The position numbers and the translations under genes are program-made. Shown one piece after another: positions 17,868 through 27,501 of a DNA stretch of 64,000 nt. The notes below the pieces were generated by a model. That model was not told the origin of the DNA, ran no database searches, and saw only the letters and a program-made list of their open reading frames with translations. Within the stretch, counting starts at the first letter, position 1, and every line of letters begins with the position of its first letter. The DNA comes from Altererythrobacter sp. TH136 (GTDB taxonomy: Bacteria > Pseudomonadota > Alphaproteobacteria > Sphingomonadales > Sphingomonadaceae). Where the stretch lies: the NCBI RefSeq assembly GCF_007065885.1, contig NZ_CP041409.1:1473501-1537500 (forward strand). The letters run 5' to 3'.

Positions 17868-18551
17868 CTACGCCTGGGTGAAGCGCGCGCGCACCTTTTC
17901 CAGATCGGCCAGCATCGTATCGATCGCGCGGTTGTCCTCCAGCGAGCCGTGATCGCGCACATAGGCAGCCAGTTCGGCAATCTCGATCCGCGCGCCTTCG
18001 ATCTGGCCGGGCAGTTCCCAACGGGCCTTGGCGATCGCGCGGTCGAACCGCTCCGCCGCCTCGTCCGCCAGCCCGGCAGGGCGCTTGCGGGCGACGAGCC
18101 GCCAGCAATCGCGTGCGCGGGCAAAGGTCTTTTCCAGATGCTTGCGCACCACGCGGACCGCCAGCGCCGGCTCGCCCGCCGCGACCATGCCATCGAGTGC
18201 GGTGAGATTGCGCACGGTCGCCCAGCCCGTGAAATGGAAGCTCGGCAGCGCCATCAACCACCGCGCCACCAGCTCGGTCTCGCACGCTTCGATGTAGCGG
18301 CGGACCAGCGGCAGCGAGAGGCTGTCACCGCGATCGAGGAACAGCTGCGCGCCGTCGTCGGGGGAGATTTCCCCCGCCCGGCCGGCCTTGGAGGCGGCGA
18401 CCTCGATCGCCTCCAGATCGACCCGGAAGTTGCGGAAGCGCGGCTTGGCGCGCGCGACGAAGCTTTCGCCGAGCGCGGCGAGATGCGGCGGCGGGGGCGG
18501 CGCGTCTTCGAACAGCAGGCGGTCGAACGGATTGGGTTCGTCTTCGGTCAT
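17868..18551 (-). CDS. Conserved hypothetical protein between metW and gltX
   Basis: A 227-residue cytoplasmic protein that I do not recognise. It has an acidic, proline-rich N terminus (residues 5-25) and is otherwise helical and rich in Arg, Ala and Glu. WLMALPSFHFTGWATVRNLTALDGMV in the middle looks like a conserved core. No signal peptide or membrane helix is seen. Its start overlaps the metW stop by 4 bp (ATGA), so it is the third gene of a metX-metW unit and gltX follows 20 bp later. Confidence 0.7.
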   Translation of the reverse strand: MTEDEPNPFDRLLFEDAPPPPPHLAALGESFVARAKPRFRNFRVDLEAIEVAASKAGRAGEISPDDGAQLFLDRGDSLSLPLVRRYIEACETELVARWLMALPSFHFTGWATVRNLTALDGMVAAGEPALAVRVVRKHLEKTFARARDCWRLVARKRPAGLADEAAERFDRAIAKARWELPGQIEGARIEIAELAAYVRDHGSLEDNRAIDTMLADLEKVRARFTQA

Positions 18552-19135
18552 CGGCTCAGTTCAAACAGGGCGTACTCTGCGCGCAGGTTGGCAGCGGCGG
18601 CGCCAATGGCCCGGTCGCCGGCGAAGTACCACGCGCGCTCGCAGCGGACGCCCTTGGCGGCGATCAGCTCGCGGAAGTCGGCCACGGTCACGTGGTGGAT
18701 GTTCTGCGTCTCGTACCAGCTGACCGGTAAATGGCGCGTCACCGGCATCCGCCCCTGGAAAGCCAGCGCCGCGCGCGTGCGCCAGTGGGCGAAGTTGGGA
18801 AAGCTGACGTACGCCTGCCGCCCGACCCTGAGCAGTTCGTCGAGCATCCGGTCGGGCCGCGCGGCGGTCTGCAAGGTCTGGCTTAGCACCGCGTAGTCGA
18901 ACGCCTTGTCCGGATAGTCGGCCAGATCGCGGTCGGCGTCTCCCTGGATGACGCTCAGCCCGCGCGCCACGCAGCGTTCGACCAGCGCGGGATCGACCTC
19001 CATCCCCCGCGCGTCGCAGCCCCGGTCCTGCAACGCCGCCATCAGCGCCCCGTCGCCGCACCCCACGTCGAGCACGCGCGTGCCCGGCTGCACATGGCTG
19101 GCGATCACCGCCAGGTCGGGCCGCAGCGCGCTCAT
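18548..19135 (-). CDS. metW: Methionine biosynthesis protein MetW
   Basis: A 195-residue SAM-methyltransferase-like protein with motif [21 protein letters not shown], then [28 protein letters not shown] and the diagnostic [14 protein letters not shown]-type segment and [18 protein letters not shown]. MetW accompanies MetX and is thought to be needed for its activity in homoserine acylation. Here it overlaps metX by 4 bp, as expected for coupled expression. Confidence 0.93.
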   Translation of the reverse strand: MSALRPDLAVIASHVQPGTRVLDVGCGDGALMAALQDRGCDARGMEVDPALVERCVARGLSVIQGDADRDLADYPDKAFDYAVLSQTLQTAARPDRMLDELLRVGRQAYVSFPNFAHWRTRAALAFQGRMPVTRHLPVSWYETQNIHHVTVADFRELIAAKGVRCERAWYFAGDRAIGAAAANLRAEYALFELSR

Positions 19136-20229
19136 CCCAGGAACCCCGCCACCACCCGGTCGAGCGCCGGCACGTCGAGCAGGAAGCTGTCGTGACCAAA
19201 GGGCGCGTTGAGCTCGACGAAGCTGACCGCGGCGCCCGCTGCATTCAGCGCGTGGACCACGTGGCGGCTTTCGGCGGTGGGGTAGAGCCAGTCGGAATCG
19301 AAGCTGACCAGGCAGAACCGCGCCGGCGTCCCGGCAAACGCGCTGGCGAGCATCCCGCCGTGTTCTTCGGCGATGTCGAAATAGTCCATCGCGCGGGTGA
19401 TGTAGAGATAGCTGTTGGCGTCGAACCGCTGGGTGAACCCGGTTCCCTGATAGCGCAGGTAGCTTTCGATCTGGAAATCGGCGTCAAATCCGAACGTCTT
19501 CGCTTCACGGTCCTGCAGGTTGCGGCCGAATTTCTCGGTCAGTCCGGCTTCCGACAGGTAGGTGATGTGCGCCGCCATCCGCGCGACCGACAGCCCTTTG
19601 TCGGGGGCCCGGCCGGTGCCGTAGTAATCCCCGTCTTGCCAGTCGGGATCGGCCATCACCGCCTGGCGGCCGACCTCGTGGAAAGCGATGTTCTGTGCCG
19701 AATGGCGGGCGGTCGTGGCGATCGCCAGCACCCGTTCGGCGCGGTCGGGAAAATTGGCGGCGAGGCTCAGCGCCTGCATCCCGCCCATCGACCCGCCGAC
19801 GACCGCGTGGAGCCGCTCGATGCCGAGGCCATCAAGGAGGGCGATCTGCGCGCGGACCATGTCGCGGATGGTGATCACCGGAAAGCGCTTGGCCCACTGC
19901 CGGCCGTCGAGTGTCAGGCTGGCGGGGCCGGTCGAGCCCATGCAGCCGCCGATCACGTTGGCGCAGACCACATGGAAACGATTGGTGTCGATCGGCTTGC
20001 CCGGGCCCACCATTCGTTCCCACCAGCCCGGCTTGCCGGTGGTCGGATGCGCGCTGGCGACATACTGGTCGCCGGTCAGCGCGTGGCACAGGAGGATCGC
20101 GTTGCCGCGGTCCGGCGCCAGTTCGCCATAGGTCTGGTAAGCGACGGTGACGCCGTCCAGCGCCTGCCCGCCGTCAAGGGGCAACGGCTGGGGCAACGTG
20201 AAGCCTTGGGAAGCGGTCGTCGGGGCCAT
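19132..20229 (-). CDS. metX: Homoserine O-acyltransferase
   Basis: A 365-residue alpha/beta-hydrolase that acylates homoserine in methionine synthesis. Many alphaproteobacterial MetX proteins use acetyl-CoA, but succinyl-CoA use cannot be excluded from sequence. The nucleophile Ser lies in VGGSMGGMQ, the Asp in SFDSDWLYP, and the His in GHDSFLLD at the end. The family hallmark [12 protein letters not shown] is present. The start at 20229 gives the family length; the longer open frame reaches into the divergent leader. Confidence 0.93.
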   Translation of the reverse strand: MAPTTASQGFTLPQPLPLDGGQALDGVTVAYQTYGELAPDRGNAILLCHALTGDQYVASAHPTTGKPGWWERMVGPGKPIDTNRFHVVCANVIGGCMGSTGPASLTLDGRQWAKRFPVITIRDMVRAQIALLDGLGIERLHAVVGGSMGGMQALSLAANFPDRAERVLAIATTARHSAQNIAFHEVGRQAVMADPDWQDGDYYGTGRAPDKGLSVARMAAHITYLSEAGLTEKFGRNLQDREAKTFGFDADFQIESYLRYQGTGFTQRFDANSYLYITRAMDYFDIAEEHGGMLASAFAGTPARFCLVSFDSDWLYPTAESRHVVHALNAAGAAVSFVELNAPFGHDSFLLDVPALDRVVAGFLG

Positions 20230-20347
20230 CGCAGCGGGATCACCGGTTGGAGGGAGGGTCGTTGCCTCTAACCGCTTGCCTCCAGCTTGTCGAAGGGCCG
20301 CATTTTCTTTGATGCAGCCTTTCCCCGCCTGTCCTAGACGCGCCGGC
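20230..20347. other. Divergent metX/hisC leader with a degenerate REP-like half site
   Basis: This 118-bp region separates metX and hisC. On the minus strand CCCTTCGACAAGCT (about 20290-20303) resembles one arm of the short palindromic repeats common in sphingomonad intergenic DNA, but the second arm is degraded. A stem GCTGCAT/ATGCGGC and a GGAGG/CCTCC pairing can be drawn in the metX leader. I do not see a convincing SAM-II aptamer. Confidence 0.3.
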
Positions 20348-21448
20348 ATGAACAGCCGGCCCACCGCCAAGCCCTGGATTTCCGCGATCCACGCCTATGT
20401 CCCCGGCAAGGCAAGCGGCGCGGGCGGGCAGCCGCTGGTCAAGCTGTCGGCCAACGAGAATCCCCTCGGGACGCCGCCCGCCGCACTGGAGGCGATGGCC
20501 CGCGCGCCGTCCCCCAGCCGCTATCCCGATCCCGATTCCACCGCGCTCCGGCAGGCGCTGGGCGCTAGGCACGGGATCGATCCGGCGCGGATCGTCTGCG
20601 GGACCGGCTCCGACGAATTGCTCAACCTGGCGGTGCAGGCGTTCGCGGGTCCGGGGGACGAGGTGCTGTTCCCGCGCTACAGCTTCGCGGTGTACGAGAT
20701 CGCCGCCCGCCGCTGCGGGGCCTTGCCGGTCGAATCCGCCGATGCCGACTATGGCTGCGACGTCGACGCACTGCTTGCCGCGGTCACACCCCGAACCCGG
20801 GTGGTGCTGCTGGCCAATCCGAACAATCCCACCGGCACGTTCCTGCCGCGCGCCGAAGTGGCGCGGCTCCACGCCGGGCTGCCCGCTGACGTGCTGTTCG
20901 TGCTGGATCAGGCGTATGCCGAATACCTTGCGCCGCAGGACGACGACGGCGGGCTCGCGCTCGCGGCCGCGCACGAAAACGTGCTGGTGACGCGCACCTT
21001 TTCCAAGATCTACGGCCTTGCGGGTGAGCGGATCGGCTGGGCGACCGGCGCGGCCGAGTTGGTGGGCGAACTCAACCGCATCCGCGGGCCGTTCAATGTC
21101 ACGAACCAGGGGCAGGCGGCCGCACTGGCCGCGCTGGCGGATGACGAGTGGGTCAGCCGCTCGCGCACCGTCAACGCCGCCGAGCGGGCGCGGTTCGTTG
21201 CGGCGATCGAAGCGCTGGGCAACCATGGCGTTCGCGCGGTGCCGAGCCAGGGCAACTTCGTGCTGGTGACGTTTGGCGGAAACTTGCGCGCCGAAACCGC
21301 GCTGCAGGCAATCGCAGAGGCGGGCTTCGCGGTGCGGCACCTGCCGGGCCAGGGCTTGCCGAATGCGCTGCGCATCACGATCGGCCTTCCCGACCAGATG
21401 GACGCGGTGGTCGCCGCGATCGCCCAAGCCGCCGAGCGCGCGGGATGA
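20348..21448 (+). CDS. hisC: Histidinol-phosphate / aromatic aminotransferase
   Basis: A 366-residue fold-type I PLP aminotransferase. LSANENPLG near residue 35 and NPNNPTGT near 160 are typical, and Lys220 in [15 protein letters not shown] forms the Schiff base. The gene overlaps tyrA by ATGA and faces metX, an order seen in many alphaproteobacteria. That context suggests this copy also or mainly serves phenylalanine and tyrosine synthesis rather than histidine synthesis alone; this part is inference. Confidence 0.9.
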   Translation: MNSRPTAKPWISAIHAYVPGKASGAGGQPLVKLSANENPLGTPPAALEAMARAPSPSRYPDPDSTALRQALGARHGIDPARIVCGTGSDELLNLAVQAFAGPGDEVLFPRYSFAVYEIAARRCGALPVESADADYGCDVDALLAAVTPRTRVVLLANPNNPTGTFLPRAEVARLHAGLPADVLFVLDQAYAEYLAPQDDDGGLALAAAHENVLVTRTFSKIYGLAGERIGWATGAAELVGELNRIRGPFNVTNQGQAAALAALADDEWVSRSRTVNAAERARFVAAIEALGNHGVRAVPSQGNFVLVTFGGNLRAETALQAIAEAGFAVRHLPGQGLPNALRITIGLPDQMDAVVAAIAQAAERAG

Positions 21449-22350
21449 GCTTCTCGCGCGTTGCGGTGATCGGCCTCGGGCTGCTCGGCGGCTCGGTCGG
21501 GCTGGCGGTGCAGGAGAACTTGCCCGGCTGCGACACCACCGGGTTTGACGCCGATCCGGACGTGCGCCGCCGCGCCGCCGAACGCGGCCTGGTGGCGCGG
21601 GTGTGCGACACCGCCTCCGACGCGGTCGCTGGCGCCGAGCTGGTGATCTTCTGCGTGCCGGTCGGCGCGATGGAGCAGGCCGCCGCCGATCTTACCGGCG
21701 CTCTGATGCCCGATGCGATAGTCAGCGATGTCGGCTCATCGAAAGCGGCGGTCGCTGAGGCGCTGCGCCGCGCGCTGCCTGGCGTCTGCGTGATCCCCGC
21801 CCACCCGGTCGCGGGCACCGAGCGCAGCGGGCCCGATGCGGGCTTTGCGCACCTGTTCCGCCATCGCTGGTGCATCCTCACGCCTGCCGCCGACACCGAC
21901 CCCGCGGCGGTCGCGAAATTGTCGGCGTTCTGGGAGGCGCTGGGCGCGGATATCGAGATCATGGACGCCGCGCACCACGACCTCGTGCTCGCGGTCACCA
22001 GCCACATCCCGCACCTGATCGCCTACACTATCGTCGGCACCGCATCGGACCTCGAGGACGTGACCCGGGGCGAGGTGATCAAGTATTCCGCCGGTGGCTT
22101 CCGCGATTTCACCCGCATCGCGGCGAGCGATCCGACGATGTGGCGCGACGTGTTCCTCTCCAACCGCGAGGCGGTGCTGGAGATGCTCGGCCGCTTCACC
22201 GAGGATCTCACCGCGCTGCAGCGTGCGATCCGGCGGGGTGACGGCGAGGCGTTGTTCGACCTGTTCACTCGTACCCGGGACATCCGCCGCTCGATTGTCG
22301 AGCAGGGGCAGGACGATGCGCGGCCCGACTTCGGCCGCAGCGATCACTGA
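21445..22350 (+). CDS. tyrA: Prephenate/arogenate dehydrogenase
   Basis: A 301-residue NAD(P)-dependent dehydrogenase for tyrosine synthesis. The Rossmann motif is [16 protein letters not shown], followed by [10 protein letters not shown], the active-site [10 protein letters not shown], and [13 protein letters not shown]. There is no fused chorismate mutase or ACT domain. Translation is probably coupled to hisC by the ATGA overlap. Its last 7 bp overlap the convergent plsC gene. Confidence 0.92.
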   Translation: MSFSRVAVIGLGLLGGSVGLAVQENLPGCDTTGFDADPDVRRRAAERGLVARVCDTASDAVAGAELVIFCVPVGAMEQAAADLTGALMPDAIVSDVGSSKAAVAEALRRALPGVCVIPAHPVAGTERSGPDAGFAHLFRHRWCILTPAADTDPAAVAKLSAFWEALGADIEIMDAAHHDLVLAVTSHIPHLIAYTIVGTASDLEDVTRGEVIKYSAGGFRDFTRIAASDPTMWRDVFLSNREAVLEMLGRFTEDLTALQRAIRRGDGEALFDLFTRTRDIRRSIVEQGQDDARPDFGRSDH

Positions 22351-23033
22351 CCTTCGCGGTTCAGCGCATTGATCGCCGCGTGGACCCGCGCTTCGGCCTC
22401 CTCCCGCGGCAGGCTGGCGGGTATCGCTTCGCCGAACCGGTAGGTGATCACGCCGCTGCGCTTCCACTTGCGGTGATACAACGGCCCGCTGTCCACCGCC
22501 ACCGGCACCACCGGCAGGCCGAGCAGCTTGTACAAGCCGGCAAAGCCCGATTGCAGCGGCGGCTCGGTCCCGTGCGGCACGCGGGTGCCTTCAGGAAACA
22601 GCACCAGCGGACGCCCTTCGGCCACCAGCGCCTTGGCGGCCGAGATCATCGCCCGCAGCGCCTTGGGACCCTGGTCGCGCGCCACCGGCACCAGTCCGAA
22701 CGCGCGGGCCGATGGTCCCCACAGGGGGATCGAGAACAGTTCTTCCTTGGCGAAGACCGAGGGGTTCACGAGCAGTGCGGGCTGGTCGATCGCTTCGAAA
22801 AAGCTCTCATGCTTGATGGCGTAGAACGCGGCCCCTTCCGGCGGCCTGCCCTCGACCCGGATGCGGATGCCGAGGAACACGCGGGCGCAGAAGCGGTGAT
22901 ACTGCGACCAGCCCCGCACCACCTTGCGGAACGCCTTCTGGCTGAACAGCAGCATCAGCAGCGAGCCCGAGGTGTAGCCGATCGAGCCGACGTAGAAGAA
23001 CAGGTAGAACAGGAGGCTGCGCAGCACGGCCAT
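22344..23033 (-). CDS. plsC: 1-acyl-sn-glycerol-3-phosphate acyltransferase family protein
   Basis: A 229-residue membrane-associated acyltransferase for phosphatidic acid formation. It has an N-terminal hydrophobic helix (residues 5-30), the catalytic motif KHESFFEAID as an HX4E variant of the usual HX4D, and FPEGTR as block III. The HX4E change is tolerated in some homologues. It is the last gene of the ftsE-ftsX-ydcF-like-plsC run, 2 bp after the preceding gene. Confidence 0.88.
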   Translation of the reverse strand: MAVLRSLLFYLFFYVGSIGYTSGSLLMLLFSQKAFRKVVRGWSQYHRFCARVFLGIRIRVEGRPPEGAAFYAIKHESFFEAIDQPALLVNPSVFAKEELFSIPLWGPSARAFGLVPVARDQGPKALRAMISAAKALVAEGRPLVLFPEGTRVPHGTEPPLQSGFAGLYKLLGLPVVPVAVDSGPLYHRKWKRSGVITYRFGEAIPASLPREEAEARVHAAINALNREGQ

Positions 23034-23035
23034 CG

Positions 23036-23572
23036 TCAGGTCCCTTGCGGCCAGAGGCGCGCCGCGGTGCTCGCCAGCAGCTTGTTGTATTCCAGGAACA
23101 GGATGCCGAGCCGCGGGCGCGAGGGCACGGCGTCGCGGATCACGCTGATGTTGGCGGGCAGCGCCGATTCCAGCTCACCCGCCGCCCGGCGCATGTGCCA
23201 GTCGGTGGTGACGAGCCGCAGGGAGCGGTAGTCGTGGTGGTCCATCCACGCAGCGGTTTCCGCCGCATTGCCGCGCGTGTCGACGGCGGCGAAGCCCAGG
23301 GTGACGCAGCATTCCATGGTCTGGGCGCGAACCTTGTACTCGGCGGCGAACTCGGCAGGGCGCACCTCGCGGTCGACCCCGGTGACCAGTATCGCGTTCG
23401 CCTGGCGCGCTGCCAGCAGTTCCAGCCCGCGGTCGATCCGACCCGGCCCGCCTGTCGGCACCACGATCGCGTCGGTGCGTCCGGCGTCGGCAGGCTGCGG
23501 CAACGCGGCGGCGAACCACAGGAAGCCGAATGCGTACAGTAGCAGGACAAAGGCCAGCGTGCGGCGGATCAC
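23036..23572 (-). CDS. YdcF/DUF218 family membrane-anchored protein
   Basis: A 178-residue protein with one N-terminal membrane helix (about 5-22) and a DUF218 domain: DAIVVPTGGPGRIDRGLEL, ANAILVTGVDREV, SRNAAET-like TRGNAAETAAW and RLVTTDWHMRRA. The family includes YdcF and envelope proteins such as ElyC. The start is the GTG at 23572, which has GAGGAG six bases upstream and overlaps the ftsX stop as GTGA. Coupling to ftsEX and plsC suggests an envelope role. Confidence 0.87.
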   Translation of the reverse strand: MIRRTLAFVLLLYAFGFLWFAAALPQPADAGRTDAIVVPTGGPGRIDRGLELLAARQANAILVTGVDREVRPAEFAAEYKVRAQTMECCVTLGFAAVDTRGNAAETAAWMDHHDYRSLRLVTTDWHMRRAAGELESALPANISVIRDAVPSRPRLGILFLEYNKLLASTAARLWPQGT

Positions 23573-24498
23573 AACATTCTCCTCAATGCACCCAGCACCG
23601 TCAGCCGCGCGGTGAGCATGGCGATCATCACGCCGATCACCGGGATGGCCGCGATCAGCAGCCAGTCGATCGTGCCGAGCCCGCCGCCCGCCACCATGCC
23701 GGACCCCAGCGCCGCGAACTGCCGGCCGAGAACCACCACCGCGACCAGCCCCAGTCCCAGCCCGACCGCCCCGCCCGCGGCGGCGTCGAAGGCGACCGAC
23801 CGTTGAAAGATGCGGGCGATCTGCGCGTCGGTGCCGCCCAGCAGGTGGACGATTTCGATAGTCCCGCGATTGCCGCCGAGCGCGCTGCGCGCCGCCAGCC
23901 ACACCGCCGCCGCGCTGGTCAGCGCCAGCAGCACGACCAGCGCGATCGCCAGCCACTGGAGCGAGGAGATGGCGGTGAACACCGGGCCCAGCCAAGCCGA
24001 TTGCGCGTCGACCCGCGCGGCGGGGGCGACCGCCGCCAGCGACCGGCGCAGCGCGCCCAGGCGCTGCGCGGTGGCGGGTCCGCGCAGTTCCACGTCGATC
24101 AGCGCCGGGACCGGCACCGCCTCGTCCCCCGCGCCGCCCAACCAGGGATCGAGCAGGGCGTCGAGCTCGGTTTGCGGCACCACCCGCACGGCGGCGACAT
24201 CGCGGGAGCCGGCCAGCGCGCGCGCGGCGGCGCGGGTCTGGCGGTCACGCTCGGCGGCGAGCGGCTCGACGATCTGCACCGTCGCGGCACCGGATAACTC
24301 GGTCCGCGCGCTGTCGGCCAGGTTGCTCAGTGCCAACCCGCCGGCGCCCGCGATCACTGTCAGCGCGACCATGATCGCGATCACCCACGGCATCGGCCCG
24401 GCGAGGCGCGCGTGCGGCACCAGCGCGGCGGCGCGTTCGCCGCCGAACGGCACGAGGCTGCGCGCCACCGCGCGGGCAAGCACCGGCGGCCGCTTCAC
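23569..24498 (-). CDS. ftsX: Cell division protein FtsX
   Basis: A 309-residue inner-membrane protein with the FtsX layout: a cytoplasmic tail, one helix near residues 38-58, a periplasmic domain of roughly 60-165, and three helices near 178-200, 228-250 and 278-300. FtsEX links ATP hydrolysis at the septum to periplasmic peptidoglycan hydrolase activation. The sequence is rather divergent, as is usual for FtsX. It overlaps ftsE by 4 bp and the ydcF-like gene by 4 bp. Confidence 0.88.
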   Translation of the reverse strand: MKRPPVLARAVARSLVPFGGERAAALVPHARLAGPMPWVIAIMVALTVIAGAGGLALSNLADSARTELSGAATVQIVEPLAAERDRQTRAAARALAGSRDVAAVRVVPQTELDALLDPWLGGAGDEAVPVPALIDVELRGPATAQRLGALRRSLAAVAPAARVDAQSAWLGPVFTAISSLQWLAIALVVLLALTSAAAVWLAARSALGGNRGTIEIVHLLGGTDAQIARIFQRSVAFDAAAGGAVGLGLGLVAVVVLGRQFAALGSGMVAGGGLGTIDWLLIAAIPVIGVMIAMLTARLTVLGALRRML

Positions 24499-25208
24499 GC
24501 CAGCGCCTGAACGCGCGGTTCGCGCCGGGGCGGGTAGCGCAGGGCCCCGGTGGGATCGGACAGCCGTCCCTTGTCGAGGCGCATGATCAGCGAATCCGGC
24601 ACCTTGCGCAGCAGGTGCACGTCGTGGGTGGCGACCACCACGGTGGTGCCGAGCCGATTGAGCGCTTCGAACAGGCGCAGCAGTTTCAGCGCCATTTCGG
24701 GATCGACGTTACCGGTCGGCTCGTCCGCCACCAGCATGTCGGGCCGGCCGATCACCGCGCGCGCGATGGCGACGCGCTGCTGCTCGCCGCCCGACAGGGT
24801 TGCGGGCCGCGCGTCGGCCCGGTGCGTCAGCCCGACCCAGTCGAGCATGTCGCTGACCGGCTTGCGAAGCTCCGCCTCGCGCACGCCCGACACGCGCAGC
24901 GGCAGCGCCACGTTGTCGAACGCCGACAGGTGGGGGATCAGCCGGAAGTCCTGGAACACCACGCCGAACCGGCGCCGGAACGCGGGCAGCCGCTCGCGCG
25001 GGACGGTGATGACATCGGTCCCGAACATGCGGATCGCCCCGCGCGAGGGACGCTGCGCCAGGTACAGCAGCTTGAGCATCGAGGTCTTGCCCGCGCCGCT
25101 CGCCCCGGTGAGGAAATAGAAGCCGCCGGGGTGCAGGGTGAACGACACATCGCTCAGGATTTCGCGGTCGGTGCCGTATCGCAGCCCCACGTTGTCGAAC
25201 GTGACCAC
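24495..25208 (-). CDS. ftsE: Cell division ATP-binding protein FtsE
   Basis: A 237-residue ABC ATPase with Walker A GASGAGKTS, the Q-loop VFQDFRLIPHLS, signature LSGGEQQRVAIARA, Walker B MLVADEPTGNVDP, and H-loop ATHD. VGLRYGTDREILSDVSF at the start and NVDPE after Walker B are typical of FtsE. The GTG at 25208 is preferred because a GGGGG site lies just upstream and it gives the usual N terminus; a GTG at 25229 would add seven residues. First gene of the ftsEX operon. Confidence 0.93.
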   Translation of the reverse strand: MVTFDNVGLRYGTDREILSDVSFTLHPGGFYFLTGASGAGKTSMLKLLYLAQRPSRGAIRMFGTDVITVPRERLPAFRRRFGVVFQDFRLIPHLSAFDNVALPLRVSGVREAELRKPVSDMLDWVGLTHRADARPATLSGGEQQRVAIARAVIGRPDMLVADEPTGNVDPEMALKLLRLFEALNRLGTTVVVATHDVHLLRKVPDSLIMRLDKGRLSDPTGALRYPPRREPRVQALA

Positions 25209-25381
25209 CTCGCCCCCATCGGCATTCACCGCGTGGCACCAAGTACAAAAGGGGAATATCGCGCGGTAATCATCGGCGAAAGCGCTATAGACCGGCTTCC
25301 ATGTGGAAAAAAGCCGTATGGCAGGGTGATGCACGGCGGCGCATCTTGTGCACGCGCCCCGCTTGCGTCAGATTCTTTACC

Positions 25382-26212
25382 ATGATCATCTCCTGCCCCG
25401 CCTGCACGACGCGCTACGTTGTGCCGGACAGCGCCATCGGCGCGGAAGGGCGGACGGTGCGATGCGCCAAATGCCGTCACAGCTGGTTTCAGGATGGCCC
25501 CGAGCTGGAGGGCGCGCCTCCCCCCGCAGCGTCGCCGGAACCCCCAGCCGCTGCTCCGGCGCCGTGCGCCTCGGCGGTGCCGCCGACAGCAGCCCGGTCC
25601 GGCATCGTCTCCGCGCCGGAAACCGGGTCTCAGCCAGAACAGGAGCCAGAGCCGCCGATCTACGACGATCCTGCCGAGGCGCCCGCGCCCACGGTGGTCG
25701 AAACCACGCCGGCACCCGAGCCCGCCGCGCAGGATTACGGCGAGGAAATCTCGCAGTTCGATTATGCCCCGCCGTTCCGTCCGCGCCGCAATCTGGCGAA
25801 GGTGTGGACCGCCGCCGCCGCGCTGTTCGCGGTGCTGGCGCTGGGCACGGTGGCGGCCGTCAATTACTGGGGCCTGCCCGACTGGGTGCCCGTCAGCCGG
25901 CCGACCTTCGCGCTGGGCCAGCCCGACCTGGTGCTCGATTTCCCCCGCCAGAAGCAGGAGCGGCGCACGCTACCGAACGGGACCGAATACTTCGGCGCCA
26001 GCGGCACGGTGAAGAACGTCGGGCGTGAAACCCGCACCGTGCCGTCGATCCTGGTGGTGCTGCGCGATGCGCGCGAACGGATTGTCTACAGCTGGGAGAT
26101 CGCCCCGCCCAAGTCGTCGCTCGCCCCGGGCGAGACGATGACCATCACGCAGGCAATGGCCGACGTCCCCCGCTCGGCCAAATTCGCCGAGATCGGATGG
26201 AAGCCGGCCTGA
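25382..26212 (+). CDS. MJ0042-type zinc-ribbon membrane protein with DUF3426-like C terminus
   Basis: A 276-residue protein. Its N-terminal zinc ribbon has Cys5, Cys8, Cys28 and Cys31 (CPAC and CAKC) and reads MIISCPACTTRY, typical of MJ0042 domains. A Pro/Ala/Glu-rich linker covers about 45-125, one membrane helix about 140-163, and the periplasmic part is DUF3426-like with NGTEYFGASGTVKNVGRETRTVPSI. The function is unknown. It is divergent from ftsE across 173 bp and ends 4 bp before the convergent ald gene. Confidence 0.85.
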   Translation: MIISCPACTTRYVVPDSAIGAEGRTVRCAKCRHSWFQDGPELEGAPPPAASPEPPAAAPAPCASAVPPTAARSGIVSAPETGSQPEQEPEPPIYDDPAEAPAPTVVETTPAPEPAAQDYGEEISQFDYAPPFRPRRNLAKVWTAAAALFAVLALGTVAAVNYWGLPDWVPVSRPTFALGQPDLVLDFPRQKQERRTLPNGTEYFGASGTVKNVGRETRTVPSILVVLRDARERIVYSWEIAPPKSSLAPGETMTITQAMADVPRSAKFAEIGWKPA

Positions 26213-26216
26213 CCGA

Positions 26217-27338
26217 TCAGGCGCCCGCGAGCACGTCCCCGACCGAGGCGTATTCGTACCCCAGTTCCTCGGCCACCGCTTGATACGTCACTTTGCCGGC
26301 GTGGACGTTGAGTCCCGCGCCAAGGTGCGGGTTGCGCCGCAGCGCCTCACGCCAGCCGAGTTCGGCGATCTTCAGCGCGTGCGGCAGGGTCACGTTGTTG
26401 AGCGCGTACGTGCTGGTTCGCGCCACGGCGCCCGGCATGTTGGCGACGCAGTAATGCACGATGCCATCGACCACGTACGTCGGGTCGGCGTGAGTCGTGG
26501 CATGGCTAGTTTCGAAACAGCCGCCCTGGTCGATCGCGACATCGACCAGCACCGCGCCCGGCTTCATGCACTTCAGCATGTCGCGGGTGACCAGCTTGGG
26601 CGCGGCCGCTCCGGGGATCAGCACCGCGCCGATGACGAGGTCCGCCTCGCACAGCATCTGTTCGATGTTCGCCTGGTTGGAGAAGCGCGTCTTGGCGCGG
26701 CTTTCGAAATGGGTGCCGAGCCGTTCGAGCACCTCGGGATCGCGGTCGAGGATGGTGGTGTCGGCGCCCAGGCCGACCGCCATCTGCGCGGCGTTGAACC
26801 CGACCACGCCGCCGCCGATCACCATCACCTTGCCCGGCAGCACGCCCGGCACGCCGCCCAGCAGCACACCGCGCCCGCCGTGCGCCTTTTCCAGTGCCGT
26901 CGCGCCCGCCTGGATGCTCATCCGGCCAGCGACCTGGCTCATCGGCTTGAGCAGCGGCAAGGTGTTGCCCGGCCCGGTCACCGTTTCATACGCGATGCCG
27001 GTCACGCCCGATTTCACCAGATCGGCGGTCTGCTCCGGATCGGGGGCCAGGTGCAGGTAGGTGTAGAGCACCTGGTCCGCGCGCAGCTTGGCGCGTTCGA
27101 CCGCCTGCGGTTCCTTGACCTTTACCACCATCTCGCACTGGGCGAAGATCGGATCGGGCCCGTCCTGGATCAGGGCGCCCGCCTGGCGGTACTGGCCGTC
27201 ATCCGCCCCGATGCCGAGCCCGGCGCCGGTTTCCACCCACACCTCGTGCCCGTGGGCCGTCAGTTCGCGGACGCTTTCGGGGGTCAGGCCGACGCGGTAT
27301 TCGTGATTCTTGATTTCCTTGGGGCAGCCGATGCGCAT
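26217..27338 (-). CDS. ald: Alanine dehydrogenase
   Basis: A 373-residue NAD-dependent enzyme interconverting L-alanine and pyruvate with ammonia. MRIGCPKEIKNHEYRVGLTP is the classic N terminus, KVKEPQ holds the substrate Lys, and the NAD-binding loop MVIGGGVVGFNAAQMAVGLG and VDVAIDQGGCFETSH are conserved. It stands alone, facing the porin gene across a 163-bp region that also carries the porin PHO box. Confidence 0.95.
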   Translation of the reverse strand: MRIGCPKEIKNHEYRVGLTPESVRELTAHGHEVWVETGAGLGIGADDGQYRQAGALIQDGPDPIFAQCEMVVKVKEPQAVERAKLRADQVLYTYLHLAPDPEQTADLVKSGVTGIAYETVTGPGNTLPLLKPMSQVAGRMSIQAGATALEKAHGGRGVLLGGVPGVLPGKVMVIGGGVVGFNAAQMAVGLGADTTILDRDPEVLERLGTHFESRAKTRFSNQANIEQMLCEADLVIGAVLIPGAAAPKLVTRDMLKCMKPGAVLVDVAIDQGGCFETSHATTHADPTYVVDGIVHYCVANMPGAVARTSTYALNNVTLPHALKIAELGWREALRRNPHLGAGLNVHAGKVTYQAVAEELGYEYASVGDVLAGA

Positions 27339-27423
27339 CGCCGTGCTCTCCTTTTGTGCGCGCGCTCGTTACAGTTGCAACCATCGGGCGGCAAGAGGCG
27401 CCGGCGCCGCCAATCCCGCACAT

Positions 27424-27441
27424 GCGTCATGCACTTGTCAC
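27424..27441 (+). promoter_or_regulatory. PHO box upstream of the porin gene
   Basis: GCGTCAT at 27424-27430, a 4-bp spacer GCAC, and TTGTCAC at 27435-27441 form the 7+4+7 layout of a PhoB binding site, with two mismatches from the canonical half-site in the first copy. A possible -10 (TAATGC) follows about 10 bp later, as in PhoB-activated promoters. It lies 60 bp upstream of the porin start. Confidence 0.6.
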
Positions 27442-27501
27442 ACTTACGCCGTAATGCGGTCGGGAAAGTTTCACAAAAGCTTCATCAGGGAGCCCGCTCA
27501 C

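Noticed and set aside
16519-18285. 588-codon version of gltX and similar over-long frames for yebC, metX and glnD
   Set aside because: The extra N-terminal parts run through other genes or leaders and precede the invariant family N termini.
20230-20347. Possible SAM-II riboswitch before metX
   Set aside because: Partial similarity around GCAAGCGGTTA, but the GCTAAA core and the pseudoknot could not be drawn convincingly. A search with the SAM-alpha covariance model would decide.
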